NCBI GenBank assembly: GCA_936936565.1
Contig: CAKZIX010000063.1
Location: forward strand, 1-32,586
Origin: an uncultured Nocardiaceae bacterium
GTDB taxonomy: Bacteria; Actinomycetota; Actinomycetes; Mycobacteriales; Mycobacteriaceae
Length of the DNA stretch: 32,586 nucleotides
Direction of reading: 5' to 3'
A model generated the notes under the pieces. The model made no database searches, was not told where the DNA came from, and saw only the letters and a program-made list of their open reading frames with translations. The position numbers and the translations under genes were made by a program. This document shows, in pieces, positions 1 to 6,572 of this stretch (the stretch's first letter is position 1; every line of letters starts with the position of its first letter).

Positions 1-66
1 CGCTGACGTGCGCGAAGGCCGGCGGATTCCTCTGCGATTGTGCGGCTGCACGGGGGCCCGGCAGGC

Positions 67-72
67 TAGCGT
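67..72 (+). promoter_or_regulatory. -10-like hexamer, leaderless start
   Basis: TAGCGT ends 6 nt before the ATG at 79, and no Shine-Dalgarno sequence is visible. This spacing is what a leaderless actinobacterial transcript would show. The same TAGCGT lies in front of the HD-domain gene at 5019. Seen as sequence; promoter function is inferred. Bases 1-66 hold no gene I can support. Confidence 0.4.
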
Positions 73-78
73 TTCGTT

Positions 79-447
79 ATGGGCACGCCGTATGCGTACG
101 CGCCGCCACCGCCGTCGCGGCCACCCGCGCGCGGCGTGGACGTCGGGGTGTCGATCACGCTGCTGGTCCTCACGCTGATCGGCGTCGTGGGCGGCGCGTT
201 CATCGGGCTGTTCATGCTCGCCTTCCTGGACTATTGCCCACCCGAAACGTGCAGCACCGACGGCGCGGTCGCCGCGATCTTCGGCGGTTTCGGCGTTGCC
301 ACACTGGTGTTGCTGCTCGGCGGGGTGCTGGCGATCGTGCAGATGGCGCGGCGCAAACTTGCCTGGCCGGTCGCGGCCGCCACGCTCGTGTTGTGCACGA
401 CGGCCTGCATCGGCGGGTACGTCGGGTACTTCGTGGCGGTCGGCTGA
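79..447 (+). CDS. small Pro-rich-N-terminus membrane protein
   Basis: A 122-residue protein of unknown function. The first 20 residues are Pro/Ala-rich, with a run of prolines around residues 9-16, and are probably cytoplasmic. About three hydrophobic segments follow (near 24-50, 62-88 and 94-120). A loop with two cysteines (CPPETC, about residues 53-58) separates the first two and could form a disulfide outside the membrane. The ATG follows a TAGCGT hexamer, suggesting a leaderless transcript. It ends 16 nt before the next ATG, so it may be the first gene of the moxR operon. Mycobacteriales have many unrelated small proteins of this build, so I assign no family. Confidence 0.72.
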   Translation: MGTPYAYAPPPPSRPPARGVDVGVSITLLVLTLIGVVGGAFIGLFMLAFLDYCPPETCSTDGAVAAIFGGFGVATLVLLLGGVLAIVQMARRKLAWPVAAATLVLCTTACIGGYVGYFVAVG

Positions 448-463
448 GCGCGCGGGAGCGGAT

Positions 464-1369
464 ATGGCCGACGGCAGGACACGCGCGCTCGCAGTCGCGG
501 GAATGCTGGCGGTGACGGTGGTCGCCTTGCACGGCTATCTGCCCGGCGCCGAGCCGATCCGCCGCACCGATCCAGCGGGTGGGCCCAGCGCGGTGATCGC
601 CGTGGCGATCCTGACCGGGCTGGCGCTGGTCGTCGTCGCACTGGGTCTGTTGTCGCTGGCGCGGCGCGGCGAGGTGCGCCCCGCACCGTCGGTGGACCTG
701 CCGGAGCTGCGGCTGCGCTGGCCACGACCGACGCGGCGCGTGGTGATGCTGTCGGTGCTCATCCTGGCCGCGGCCACGCTGCTTGCGATGCTGCTCGCGC
801 GGTTGCCCTCGCTCGCGCCGGCTCGTGAGGACCCCGGTTCCGGCGGCGACGACCCCGGTCCGGCCACCACGCCGCCGGAACCCGTTGCGCCGGATGGCAA
901 TCCGGAGCTGGTTTTCCCCCTCTTGATCGCCGCATTTCTCATGTTCTCCGTGCTTGCCGTTGCGGGAATAGTTGTGCGCCGCCGGGAAATTCAGCCGGCG
1001 CCGGTGCCGGCGGGCCCGCCGGATGCCGACGCGGGCCCGGCCGCACACCTGGCGCGCGCAGCCGAACTCGGCCTGGCCCAGATCGGCGACCTGGAACGCG
1101 AGCCGCGCGCGGCGATCATCGCGTGCTATGCGGCGATGGAGGCCGGCCTGGCCGCCGCGCCCGGTTCCGAACCGCAGGAGTCCGACACCCCGACCGAGGT
1201 GCTCGAGCGGGCCGTCGCGCACGGCGCGGTGCACGGCGCCGGCGCGCGCGGGCTGGTCGGGCTGTTCACCGAGGCCCGGTTCAGCCCGCACGTCATGGGC
1301 GAAACGCACCGCGACGCGGCGATCCGATCGCTGCAGCAGGTGCTCGACGAACTGCGGGCCCGGACATGA
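464..1369 (+). CDS. DUF4129-type membrane protein of the moxR operon
   Basis: 301 residues. Hydrophobic segments lie near residues 9-27, 43-65, 93-113 and 149-171. The third and fourth are separated by an acidic, Gly/Pro-rich linker (about 120-147). The C-terminal soluble part (about 190-301) has the DUF4129 character: alpha-helical, with ACYAAMEAGLA and then TPTEVLERA. DUF4129 proteins accompany MoxR ATPases and DUF58 proteins, and some are transglutaminase-linked; their biochemical role is unknown. The start was set at ATG 464 because the upstream extension of the same frame (from 296) overlaps the previous gene and has shadow-like Arg/Cys/Trp composition. It overlaps the next gene by ATGA. 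By position it corresponds to Rv3166c of M. tuberculosis (from memory). Confidence 0.85.
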   Translation: MADGRTRALAVAGMLAVTVVALHGYLPGAEPIRRTDPAGGPSAVIAVAILTGLALVVVALGLLSLARRGEVRPAPSVDLPELRLRWPRPTRRVVMLSVLILAAATLLAMLLARLPSLAPAREDPGSGGDDPGPATTPPEPVAPDGNPELVFPLLIAAFLMFSVLAVAGIVVRRREIQPAPVPAGPPDADAGPAAHLARAAELGLAQIGDLEREPRAAIIACYAAMEAGLAAAPGSEPQESDTPTEVLERAVAHGAVHGAGARGLVGLFTEARFSPHVMGETHRDAAIRSLQQVLDELRART

Positions 1370-1851
1370 AGGTCGTGCTGATCAGCGGTGCCGTCGTCGT
1401 CCTCGCGGTCGAGGCGTACCTAGTCGTGCTCCCGAACCGCACTGCCGCGCTGTGGGTTTCGGGTGCGATCGCCGCCGTGCTGATGCTGGTGTCGCGCGCG
1501 GTGCTGGACGACGACGCCGCACCCGGCACCGCCGGGGAATCCGGCGACGACGCCGCGCACCGCGTGCACCGCTGGCGCGAGCGCACCGCAACCCTGGTCG
1601 GCTGGGCGGATTCGACGCGCGGGGACTGGGATCGGCACCTGCGTCCGATGCTGGCGCGGGAGTTCGCGTTGTCGACGCGGCAGCGGCAATCGAAGGACCG
1701 GGCCGCAATGGTGGCCACCGGGCGGATGCTGTTCGGCCCGCAGTTGTGGCAGTGGGTCGATCCCCTGAACGTCGTCTATGCCGAGCGCGACGAGCCCGGT
1801 CCCGGTCGGGCGGCGCTGGAAGAGATTCTGCAGCGAATGGAGCGGCTGTGA
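1366..1851 (+). CDS. small membrane protein between DUF4129 gene and moxR
   Basis: 161 residues, close to the length I recall for Rv3165c in the same position. Two N-terminal hydrophobic segments (about 3-21 and 27-44) are followed by an acidic stretch and a soluble helical domain rich in Arg and Trp (WRERTATLVGWADSTRGDW and following). The ATG overlaps the stop of the preceding gene and the stop overlaps the GTG of moxR, so translation of the cluster is probably coupled. No catalytic motif is visible. It may be an accessory or scaffold partner of the MoxR/DUF58 pair; that role is inferred from the operon alone. Confidence 0.8.
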   Translation: MKVVLISGAVVVLAVEAYLVVLPNRTAALWVSGAIAAVLMLVSRAVLDDDAAPGTAGESGDDAAHRVHRWRERTATLVGWADSTRGDWDRHLRPMLAREFALSTRQRQSKDRAAMVATGRMLFGPQLWQWVDPLNVVYAERDEPGPGRAALEEILQRMERL

Positions 1852-2801
1852 CGTTGTCGATCAGCACCGAACGCGCCCATGCGGTGCTCGACGAGATCGA
1901 GCGCGCGGTGGTGGGCAAGCGCGCGGCCCTGCAGTTGATTCTCACCACGATTCTGGCCCGCGGTCACGTGCTGATCGAGGACCTGCCCGGGCTCGGCAAG
2001 ACCCTGATCGCCCGATCCTTCGCGGCCGCACTGGGTTTGGAGTTCACTCGGGTGCAGTTCACCCCCGATCTGCTGCCTGCCGATCTGCTCGGCTCCACGA
2101 TCTACGACATGCAGTCCGGGCGGTTCGAGTTCCGTCCGGGTCCGATCTTCACCAACTTGCTGCTGGCCGACGAGATCAACCGCACCCCGCCGAAGACGCA
2201 GGCCGCGCTGCTGGAGGCGATGGCCGAGAGCCAGGTGAGCATCGACGGGGTCACCCGGCCGCTGCCCGCGCCGTTCGTGGTGCTGGCCACCGACAACCCG
2301 ATCGAGTACGAGGGCACGTATCCGCTGCCCGAGGCACAGCTCGATCGGTTCGCGGTCCGGCTCGAGCTCGGGTACCTGTCCGACGCCGACGAGCGAATCA
2401 TGTTGCGCCGCCGGCTGGAACGCGGCGCCACGCCACCGACCGTCGCGCGGGTGGTGGACGCGCACGACCTGGACGCCATGCGCGAGTCGGTCGAGCAGGT
2501 CAGCGTGCACGACGACGTACTGACATACGTGGTTGCGCTCGCCGCGGCCACCCGCACCCACCCGCAGGTCGAGGTGGGGGCAAGCCCGCGTGCTGAACTG
2601 GAACTGGTACAGCTGGCGCGGGCGCGGGCGCTGCTGCTCGGGCGCGACTACGTGATCCCCGAGGACGTCAAAGCGTTGGCGACATCGGCAGTGGCACATC
2701 GCATCAGCCTGCGGCCGGAGATGTGGGTACGCCGGGTGCGCCCCGCCGATGTGGTCGCCGAGCTGCTGCACCGGCTGCCGGTGCCGCGGGCCCGCACATG
2801 A
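1848..2801 (+). CDS. moxR3: MoxR-family AAA+ ATPase
   Basis: 317 residues, the usual MoxR length. The Walker A segment is EDLPGLGKT (residues 44-52). Walker B is LLLADEIN (about 104-111, acidic pair D108/E109), followed by the family motif RTPPKTQAALLEAM. The sensor-1 region reads VVLATDNPIEYEGTYPLPEAQLDRF-like (about residues 144-168), and a C-terminal lid domain follows. MoxR ATPases act as chaperones that insert metals or cofactors or mature partner proteins, usually with DUF58 and VWA proteins. The GTG start overlaps the previous stop (GTGA) and the end overlaps the DUF58 ATG. The symbol moxR3 rests on gene order (Rv3166c-Rv3162c), since MoxR paralogues are hard to separate by eye. Confidence 0.92.
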   Translation: MTLSISTERAHAVLDEIERAVVGKRAALQLILTTILARGHVLIEDLPGLGKTLIARSFAAALGLEFTRVQFTPDLLPADLLGSTIYDMQSGRFEFRPGPIFTNLLLADEINRTPPKTQAALLEAMAESQVSIDGVTRPLPAPFVVLATDNPIEYEGTYPLPEAQLDRFAVRLELGYLSDADERIMLRRRLERGATPPTVARVVDAHDLDAMRESVEQVSVHDDVLTYVVALAAATRTHPQVEVGASPRAELELVQLARARALLLGRDYVIPEDVKALATSAVAHRISLRPEMWVRRVRPADVVAELLHRLPVPRART

Positions 2802-4018
2802 CGCGCACGGTCGAACTGAGCTGGCGGCCGTCGAAGCTGACGCTGGCGCTCGCGACGGCGGCGGCGCTGACCTTGGGGCTTGCCGTGGTGCTCACCCAAT
2901 GGCAGCTGGCGGTGTTCGCGGCCCCGTTGGTGGGTGTGCTGGCTTCGGCGCCGTGGCAGCGGCCGGGTGCCGCGGTCCGGCTGCAGGTAAATTCGGGCGA
3001 GATCCGCTGCTTCGAGGACGAGCCCGCCACGGTCGCGGTGCGCGCCGACCCGGACGACGACATCGAGCTGCAGGTCGAGCTGTTGCCGGTCCCGGGCGCG
3101 GCCGTGGCGACCGATCGTGCCGGACCACAGCTTTCGATCGAAGTGCGAGCGCCCCGCTGGGGCCGGTACCCGGTGCAGGCCCGGATGGACGCGCGCGCGG
3201 TGGGCGGGCTGTTCGTCGGTTCCGCGCTCTGCACCGTGGCCGAGCTGTGCGTGTTCCCGGTCGCCGCGCCACAGCCGACGCGGTTGCCGCGCACCGCATT
3301 ACCCGATCGGCTGGGCACCCATCTGACCCGCCATGTCGGACCGGGCGTCGAGTATGCCGACGTGCGGGCCTACGTGCCGGGCGATCAATTGCGCACCGTG
3401 AACTGGCCGGTGAGCGCGCGCCGCGGCAGCCTGCATGTAACCGAACGGCTGACCGATCGCGCGGCCGACGTCGTCGTGCTGCTCGACGACTATGTGCAAG
3501 CACCCGGGCCGGCCACGGCAGCGGCCGAGCGCGCCGCGCGCGGCGCCGCCCAGGTGGTGCAGAGCGCATTGCGCCACGGCGATCGGGCCGGGATCGCCGC
3601 ACTCGGGCACGGTCCGCGCTGGATTGCGCCGGACATCGGCCGCCGCCAGTTCTATCGGGTGCTCGCCGCAATCCTCGCGACCGGCAGCGAATTCGAAACG
3701 ACCACGGGAACATTGGTGCCGCCGGCGGCGCTGCCGCCGGGTGCGATCGTGGTGGCCTTCTCCACCTTGCTGGACACCGAGTTCGCGCTCGCCCTCATCG
3801 ACCTGCGCCGTCGCGGCAACACCGTCGTCGCGGTCGACGTGCTCAGCGGCGCCCCGTTCGAGGATCGGCTGGATCCGCTGCTCGAGCGGATGTGGTCACT
3901 GGAGCGAAAAGCCATGTACCGCAACATGCGGACCGTCGGTGTCGACATCGTCGCCTGGGACGAGGACGTGCCGCTCGACGCGGCGCTGCACCTCGTGCCG
4001 GATCGGCGGCGCCGATGA
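2798..4018 (+). CDS. DUF58 domain protein
   Basis: 406 residues. Two N-terminal hydrophobic segments (about 15-33 and 35-50) anchor the protein. A beta-rich region follows, then the DUF58 signature DVRAYVPGDQLRTVNWPVSA near residues 188-207. Next is a VWA-like strand with acidic residues, VVVLLDDY (about 226-233). DUF58 proteins are the standard partners of MoxR ATPases; the target of the pair is not known. The ATG overlaps the moxR stop (ATGA), and its own stop overlaps the ATG of the next gene. It matches Rv3163c by position and roughly by length. Confidence 0.88.
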   Translation: MTRTVELSWRPSKLTLALATAAALTLGLAVVLTQWQLAVFAAPLVGVLASAPWQRPGAAVRLQVNSGEIRCFEDEPATVAVRADPDDDIELQVELLPVPGAAVATDRAGPQLSIEVRAPRWGRYPVQARMDARAVGGLFVGSALCTVAELCVFPVAAPQPTRLPRTALPDRLGTHLTRHVGPGVEYADVRAYVPGDQLRTVNWPVSARRGSLHVTERLTDRAADVVVLLDDYVQAPGPATAAAERAARGAAQVVQSALRHGDRAGIAALGHGPRWIAPDIGRRQFYRVLAAILATGSEFETTTGTLVPPAALPPGAIVVAFSTLLDTEFALALIDLRRRGNTVVAVDVLSGAPFEDRLDPLLERMWSLERKAMYRNMRTVGVDIVAWDEDVPLDAALHLVPDRRRR

Positions 4019-4440
4019 AGGAGCGCACCGTCGGCACCGCGTTGAGCCTGCTCTTCGCGCTGACGATGCTCGCGGCGGTGGCGCTGTCGGCCGGCGGGCT
4101 CGCACTGATTCCGCTCGGCGTGTCCGCCGCGGCCGTGCTGGTCGGCCAGTGGGAGTGCCGCGCGGCGGTGCTCGCTGTGGTGGCTTGCGCAGCGGCGCTG
4201 GCACTTTCGAACCCCGACGCGGCATCCGCGGCCATGGCCGGCCTGGCCGCCACGGCGTACCTGGTGCTGCGGCATGCCACCCTGACCCCACCCACCGCCC
4301 TCGGCGCGGTCGGTTTCACCACCGTCGCCGTGGCCGCCGCCACCGTTGGGTCCTTCGCCTGGATCCCGCTGCTCGCACCGGTCCTCGTCATCGCACTGTT
4401 CGCGCTCGTGGTGCACTCGGTGACCCGGACGCCGAGCTGA
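4015..4440 (+). CDS. small integral membrane protein, last gene of moxR operon
   Basis: 141 residues, almost entirely hydrophobic, with about four membrane segments (near 8-38, 42-66, 68-92 and 96-134) and a short basic N-terminus (MKERTVG). The ATG overlaps the DUF58 stop by four bases, and nothing follows on this strand for almost 600 bp, so it closes the operon. Its position corresponds to Rv3162c. No functional motif is visible. A membrane partner of the DUF58 protein is a reasonable inference only. Confidence 0.82.
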   Translation: MKERTVGTALSLLFALTMLAAVALSAGGLALIPLGVSAAAVLVGQWECRAAVLAVVACAAALALSNPDAASAAMAGLAATAYLVLRHATLTPPTALGAVGFTTVAVAAATVGSFAWIPLLAPVLVIALFALVVHSVTRTPS

Positions 4441-4503
4441 CGTCGCGGCCGCCACCGCCGCCGGATTGCTCGTCGGCGCGCATCCCAGCAAGCGGTATCC
4501 CTT

Positions 4504-4543
4504 CCCGACGCGTCCCGACGCGTCCTGGCGCGTCCTGGCGGCC
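4504..4543 (+). repeat. 10-bp tandem repeat, about four units
   Basis: Two identical units CCCGACGCGT (4504-4513 and 4514-4523) are followed by CCTGGCGCGT and CCTGGCGGCC. This is a short minisatellite in the non-coding stretch 4441-5018, upstream of the larger 34-bp array. No function is assigned. Confidence 0.7.
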
Positions 4544-4663
4544 GAATCAGCGCGTCCAGTTCTCGACCGGCGGAGCGGGGCTGGCGTCCAGGAGCGACCG
4601 CGCCCGACCTCGGCCCGCCACATCAGTGCCGACGGCAGCCTCCTAGTTTCGTAGCTACGTAAC

Positions 4664-4674
4664 TGGTCAGACCA
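4664..4674. promoter_or_regulatory. GntR/FadR-like palindrome TGGTCAGACCA
   Basis: TGGTC-A-GACCA is a perfect 11-bp palindrome that fits the TNGTNNNACNA core of FadR-subfamily GntR regulators. The flanks (AAC before, CCT after) also resemble the E. coli FadR operator. A second inverted repeat, GGTCAG-accac-CTGACC, overlaps it (4665-4681). A palindrome CGTAGCTACG lies just upstream (4650-4659). No regulator gene is adjacent and the next gene starts 345 bp downstream, so this could be a relic site or chance. Confidence 0.3.
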
Positions 4675-4675
4675 C

Positions 4676-4913
4676 CTGACCTGTGTTGTAGTCACGCAAA
4701 GCGGGCAGGCCGACCTGTGTTGTAGTCACGGCGAGCGGGCAGGCCGACCGGTGTGGTCGTCACGGCGAGCGGGCCGGCCGATCGGTGTGGTCGTCACGGC
4801 GAGCGGGCAGGCCGACCGGTGTGGTCGTCACGGCGAGCGGGCAGGCCGACCGGTGTGGTCGTCACGGCAAGCGGGCAGGCCGACCGGTGTCGTAGTCACG
4901 GCGAGCGGGCCGT
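4676..4913 (+). repeat. 34-bp tandem repeat, seven copies
   Basis: Seven contiguous 34-bp units start at 4676, 4710, 4744, 4778, 4812, 4846 and 4880. The consensus begins CCGACCGGTGTGGTCGTCAC and ends GGCGAGCGGGCAGG. Central copies differ by one or two bases. The outer copies share variants (GTTGTAGTCAC on the left, GTCGTAGTCAC on the right), as expected if new copies arise in the middle. There are no spacers, so it is not a CRISPR array. The period is not a multiple of three, and although the array is stop-free in more than one frame it is unlikely to code. It resembles mycobacterial intergenic VNTR/MIRU loci in scale. Apart from this, the 10-bp repeat and the palindrome, I see nothing in 4441-5018. 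Confidence 0.95.
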
Positions 4914-5005
4914 CCGAGGCTCGCCTGCGAGCGAGCGGGCGCGGCGACCGGCCAACGCGGCGCGAGCGCGATCGTCCGCGGTACCGGCTGCCGACGGAAA
5001 TGCCG

Positions 5006-5011
5006 TAGCGT
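5006..5011 (+). promoter_or_regulatory. -10-like hexamer, leaderless start
   Basis: TAGCGT lies 7 nt upstream of the ATG at 5019 with no visible Shine-Dalgarno sequence, so the transcript is probably leaderless. The arrangement is the same as upstream of the gene at 79. Confidence 0.4.
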
Positions 5012-5018
5012 CGGCGGC

Positions 5019-5546
5019 ATGCGCGACTGGCAGCCGGTCACCTCCAACGACATCGTCGACGATGTGCTCGCGCGGTATGCGAACGAGCTGGGTGCCCATG
5101 CGGAGGTGTACCGCAATCACGTGCTGCGGGCGTTCAACTACCACCTGATCGTCGACGACGCGGCGGCGCAGTCGGTCGAGGCGGCCCTGGCGTGGGCGGT
5201 CCACGATCTGGGTGTGTGGACCAGCGGGTGGGATTACATCGGGCCGTCGGTGGCCCTCGCGCGCACGCTCGCACCGGAGTTCGGGGCCGATGCCGATGTT
5301 GCGGCGGGCATGGTGGAGTGGCACCACAAGCTCACGCCGGCACGGGATCCGCGGGTCGAGTCGTTCCGCGTGGCCGATCGGGTCGACGCCTCACGCGGGT
5401 TGGTCAAGGGTCCGGTCACCGCCGGGCAGGTCGCCGAATGTGTTGCGGCGCTGCCGTACTTGGGATTTCACCGGCTGATCGCCGCGCAGGCGGCGAAGTG
5501 GGCGCTGCGGCATCCGCTGAACCCCGCACCGATGCTCAGGCGCTGA
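5019..5546 (+). CDS. HD-domain protein, putative phosphohydrolase
   Basis: 175 residues. The HD signature is spread as H34 (YRNHVLRAFNYH), H62-D63 (AVHDLG), H102/H103 (VEWHHKL) and D120 (RVADRVDAS), which is the order expected of a metal-dependent HD hydrolase. The rest is helical. HD proteins hydrolyse phosphate esters or nucleotides, but the substrate cannot be read from the sequence. The ATG was chosen because it follows a TAGCGT -10-like hexamer. It is a single gene, ends tail-to-tail with the MaoC gene (10 bp gap), and has no evident link to the steroid genes. Confidence 0.85.
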   Translation: MRDWQPVTSNDIVDDVLARYANELGAHAEVYRNHVLRAFNYHLIVDDAAAQSVEAALAWAVHDLGVWTSGWDYIGPSVALARTLAPEFGADADVAAGMVEWHHKLTPARDPRVESFRVADRVDASRGLVKGPVTAGQVAECVAALPYLGFHRLIAAQAAKWALRHPLNPAPMLRR

Positions 5547-5556
5547 GCCCCGCTGC

Positions 5557-6411
5557 TCAGAGGCTGACTACCAGATCCGCCAGTGCCGGCGAATCCCGTT
5601 CGGCCACTGTAACTTTGCCGATCAGTCCGGCATCCGCACGCCAAGCGGAGACGTGGAGTGTCTCACCGGGAAACACCACACCGGCGAACTTGGCGCGGAA
5701 TCCCTTGACTGCGTTCACATCGCCGTCGAGCGCGCCGTCGACCAGCGCTTTGCAACTGAGCCCGTAGGTGCACAGGCCGTGCAGGATCGGTGCCGGAAAG
5801 CCGGCGCGCGCGGCGAATTCCGGATCAGAGTGCAGCGGATTGCGGTCCCCACACATCCGGTACAGCAGCGCCTGTTGCGGCAGCGTCGGCACGGTGAGCT
5901 CGAAATCGGGTTCCCGCGTGGGCAATTCGACGGATTCCGACGGCCCGCGGGCGCCACCGAAGCCGCCTTCGCCGCGCGCGAAAATGGCGGAGCGCGCCGA
6001 CCACAGCGGCGTGCCCGCGGCATCGACGGTTTCCGATTCCTGCACGATCACCGCGGCCTTGCCCTTGTCCCAGACGTCGGCGATACGCGTGGTGGTGGTG
6101 GCCTGGCCGGCCGCTGGCAGCGGGCGGTGCAGCGAAATCTCCTGGGCGCCGTGCACGATCTTGCCGAGTTCGATGTCGATGCCGGGGAAGAACACCCGCG
6201 GCGGATCCACCCGGCGCATGGTGGCGGCCACCGTCGCGAAGCTGGGCAGCACCGCGGGGGCGGCGTCGTCGAGGTACCGCAGCTCGCGGGTATCGAGCGG
6301 CTGCGAGCCCGCGCCGAGTGCCAGGTGATACAGCTGCACCTGGGACGGCTCCCACGCAAACGTCTGCTCCGGCAGTTCGGCGCCGAGCGCCACGGAAAGG
6401 TCAATGGGCAC
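5557..6411 (-). CDS. MaoC-family 2-enoyl-CoA hydratase (Rv3538-like)
   Basis: 284 residues, a double hotdog hydratase. The C-terminal half carries the hydratase-2 motif YRMCGDRNPLHSD (about 184-196; catalytic Asp189 and His194), followed by GFPAPILHGLCTYG. The N-terminal half is the degenerate substrate-binding hotdog. It resembles Rv3538 (hsd4B, also called ChsH3), assigned to steroid side-chain beta-oxidation. GTG 6411 is preferred because AGGAG lies 5 nt upstream and the length then matches the 286 residues recalled for Rv3538; an ATG at 6447 is in frame but has no ribosome site. It is divergent from the ketosteroid dehydrogenase gene, as expected for the Rv3538/kstD neighbourhood, with KstR-type operators between them. 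Confidence 0.88.
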   Translation of the reverse strand: MPIDLSVALGAELPEQTFAWEPSQVQLYHLALGAGSQPLDTRELRYLDDAAPAVLPSFATVAATMRRVDPPRVFFPGIDIELGKIVHGAQEISLHRPLPAAGQATTTTRIADVWDKGKAAVIVQESETVDAAGTPLWSARSAIFARGEGGFGGARGPSESVELPTREPDFELTVPTLPQQALLYRMCGDRNPLHSDPEFAARAGFPAPILHGLCTYGLSCKALVDGALDGDVNAVKGFRAKFAGVVFPGETLHVSAWRADAGLIGKVTVAERDSPALADLVVSL

Positions 6412-6467
6412 GTCTGCTCCTGGGGCTCGGTTCGGCGACGCCGTCATCGTAATCCTGTCGCCAAATC

Positions 6468-6481
6468 TAGAACACGTTATA
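6468..6481. promoter_or_regulatory. KstR operator (perfect match), site 1
   Basis: TAGAACACGTTATA fits the published KstR consensus TnnAACnnGTTnnA at every fixed position. It lies 56 bp upstream of the MaoC GTG. On the minus strand a TAGATT hexamer (6464-6469) overlaps its edge and could be the -10 of the MaoC promoter, so repressor and polymerase would compete there. KstR represses cholesterol catabolic genes and is released by steroid CoA thioesters (established for mycobacteria and rhodococci). Confidence 0.85.
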
Positions 6482-6536
6482 GAATCGGGTCCACGCCGGT
6501 CCCGGACGCGCTGCCCGGAACCGATGCGACCTTGAA

Positions 6537-6550
6537 TGGAACACGTTGCA
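6537..6550. promoter_or_regulatory. KstR operator (perfect match), site 2
   Basis: TGGAACACGTTGCA again matches TnnAACnnGTTnnA. It ends 22 bp before the GTG of the ketosteroid dehydrogenase-like gene at 6573. With site 1, 69 bp away, each divergent unit has its own operator. Confidence 0.85.
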
Positions 6551-6572
6551 GCCACGGTCGGAGGTTTGGCTG

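Noticed and set aside
4466..4654. 62-residue plus-strand frame after the moxR operon
   Set aside because: No ribosome site, Arg/Ser/Pro-rich composition, covers the 10-bp repeat; looks non-coding.
4676..4913. Possible CRISPR array
   Set aside because: Units are directly contiguous with no unique spacers, and no cas genes are present.
4751..5148. Reading frames through the 34-bp repeats (Arg/Gly/Val-rich proteins)
   Set aside because: The 34-bp period shifts frame, the array is stop-free in several frames by composition, and the translations overlap the well-supported HD gene.
6448..6555. N-terminal extension of the MaoC protein from a start at 6555
   Set aside because: It would run through both KstR operators and the promoter region; GTG 6411 has a good ribosome site and gives the family length.
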